Assembly (NCBI RefSeq): GCF_001571145.1
Contig: NZ_BCTF01000002.1
Location: 124,001-188,000, forward strand
Reading direction: 5' to 3'
DNA length: 64,000 nt
Source: Hydrogenophaga flava NBRC 102514
GTDB taxonomy: Bacteria; Pseudomonadota; Gammaproteobacteria; Burkholderiales; Burkholderiaceae_C
Both the position numbers and the translations under genes were made by a program. Under the pieces are notes generated by a model. The model saw only the letters and a program-made list of their open reading frames with translations. It had not been told where the DNA came from and did no database searches. This document shows, one piece after another, positions 63,647-64,000 of this stretch. Positions within the stretch are counted from its first letter, which is position 1; every line of letters begins with the position of its first letter.

Positions 63647-64000
63647 CGGTTGGCATGAAGGCGTGGTGTCGCCGGGCGCTGGCCGCGCTGCTGCTGGGGC
63701 AGGCGGTGTCTGTGCTGGCGGCCACGGATTGCAGCAGCCTGGAACCCGTGCCCTGGCGCGCCGTGGCGCCGGGCGCCTGGGTCTGGCTGCCGCCGGACGG
63801 AGGCGATGTGTCACCCGCCAACGCCGGCCACGTGGTGCCCACCAGCGTGCTGGTGTCGGGGCGCCAGGCGCTGGTGATCGACCCCGGGCCCAGCCACCGG
63901 CACGGCGAGCGTGTGCGGCGTTCGCTGGCCTGCCGCTTTGGCGCGCAGGTGCGCTGGATCGTCAACACCCATGCGCATTCCGAGAACGTGCTGGCCAACT
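63643..64000 (+). CDS. Quinoprotein relay-type MBL metallohydrolase (partial)
   Basis: The frame starts at GTG 63643 (overlapping the hydrolase TGA by 4 nt; ATG 63655 is also possible) and runs off the right edge after 119 codons. A signal peptide (ALAALLLGQAVSVLA) is followed by an MBL domain start (VPTSVLVSGRQALVIDPGPSH) and the metal motif VNTHAHSENVLAN, where Glu-Asn replaces the usual Asp-His. The neighbours point to the second metallohydrolase type associated with quinoprotein dehydrogenases. The C-terminus is not seen. Confidence 0.8.
   Translation, partial: MTVGMKAWCRRALAALLLGQAVSVLAATDCSSLEPVPWRAVAPGAWVWLPPDGGDVSPANAGHVVPTSVLVSGRQALVIDPGPSHRHGERVRRSLACRFGAQVRWIVNTHAHSENVLAN

Overview
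The window reads as chromosomal DNA of a high-GC betaproteobacterium (Burkholderiales, probably Comamonadaceae and Hydrogenophaga-like). The reasons are the gene order pyrG-kdsA-(DUF1330)-eno-ftsB, the GC-rich coding style with strong antisense shadow frames, Bug-type binding proteins, and Comamonadaceae-style intergenic hairpin repeats. There is no rRNA operon, phage, transposase or CRISPR array. The only RNA gene found is the selenocysteine tRNA.
Layout. 1-13771 is mostly housekeeping: a cut-off response regulator with its histidine kinase, a DUF455 ferritin-like protein, a gamma-carbonic anhydrase-like protein, Hsp33, and a minus-strand run pyrG-kdsA-DUF1330(broken)-eno-ftsB-ATPase-AGE epimerase. 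A lipoprotein, coaBC and an exported metallo-hydrolase behind a perfect 32-bp palindrome follow. 14153-28095 is a plus-strand selenocysteine island: a UGA-containing formate dehydrogenase with bSECIS, its FeS and cytochrome b subunits, fdhE, selA, selB and selC. Three unfamiliar genes sit between selA and selB (an acyl-CoA-dehydrogenase-like flavoprotein, a cytosolic periplasmic-binding-protein fold, and a TusA-like/diiron fusion). A lipoyl-carrier (GcvH-like), a DsrE-like protein and a nitroreductase follow selC. selD is not in the window. 28117-38224 handles tungstate and molybdate: a ModE-like regulator, tupBCA, an extra ModA-like lipoprotein, a cysteine-free sulfite-oxidase-fold protein, modABC with a ModE box, a chemoreceptor and a full ModE. 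This matches the metal needs of the formate dehydrogenase.
38362-64000 is a PQQ alcohol-oxidation region. It has an aldehyde dehydrogenase, DUF779, a small cupin/SnoaL/VOC group, an AraC regulator, a TonB receptor, ABC components, a beta-propeller, a SoxYZ-like carrier, two quinoprotein-associated metallohydrolases, and a quinoprotein dehydrogenase with the Asp-Tyr-Asp lanthanide signature and its cytochrome c. The pqqABCDE operon runs on the minus strand and appears to continue into a TolQ/ExbD-like pair. Four transcription units here carry sigma-54 -24/-12 sequences, some with shared upstream inverted repeats, which suggests one regulon driven by an enhancer-binding protein encoded elsewhere. 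The gene set resembles lanthanide uptake (lut) clusters of methylotrophs. An Asp-rich lipoprotein next to it could be a metal binder.
The least familiar parts are the genes woven into the selA-selB-selC operon and the TolQ/ExbD-like extension of the pqq operon.
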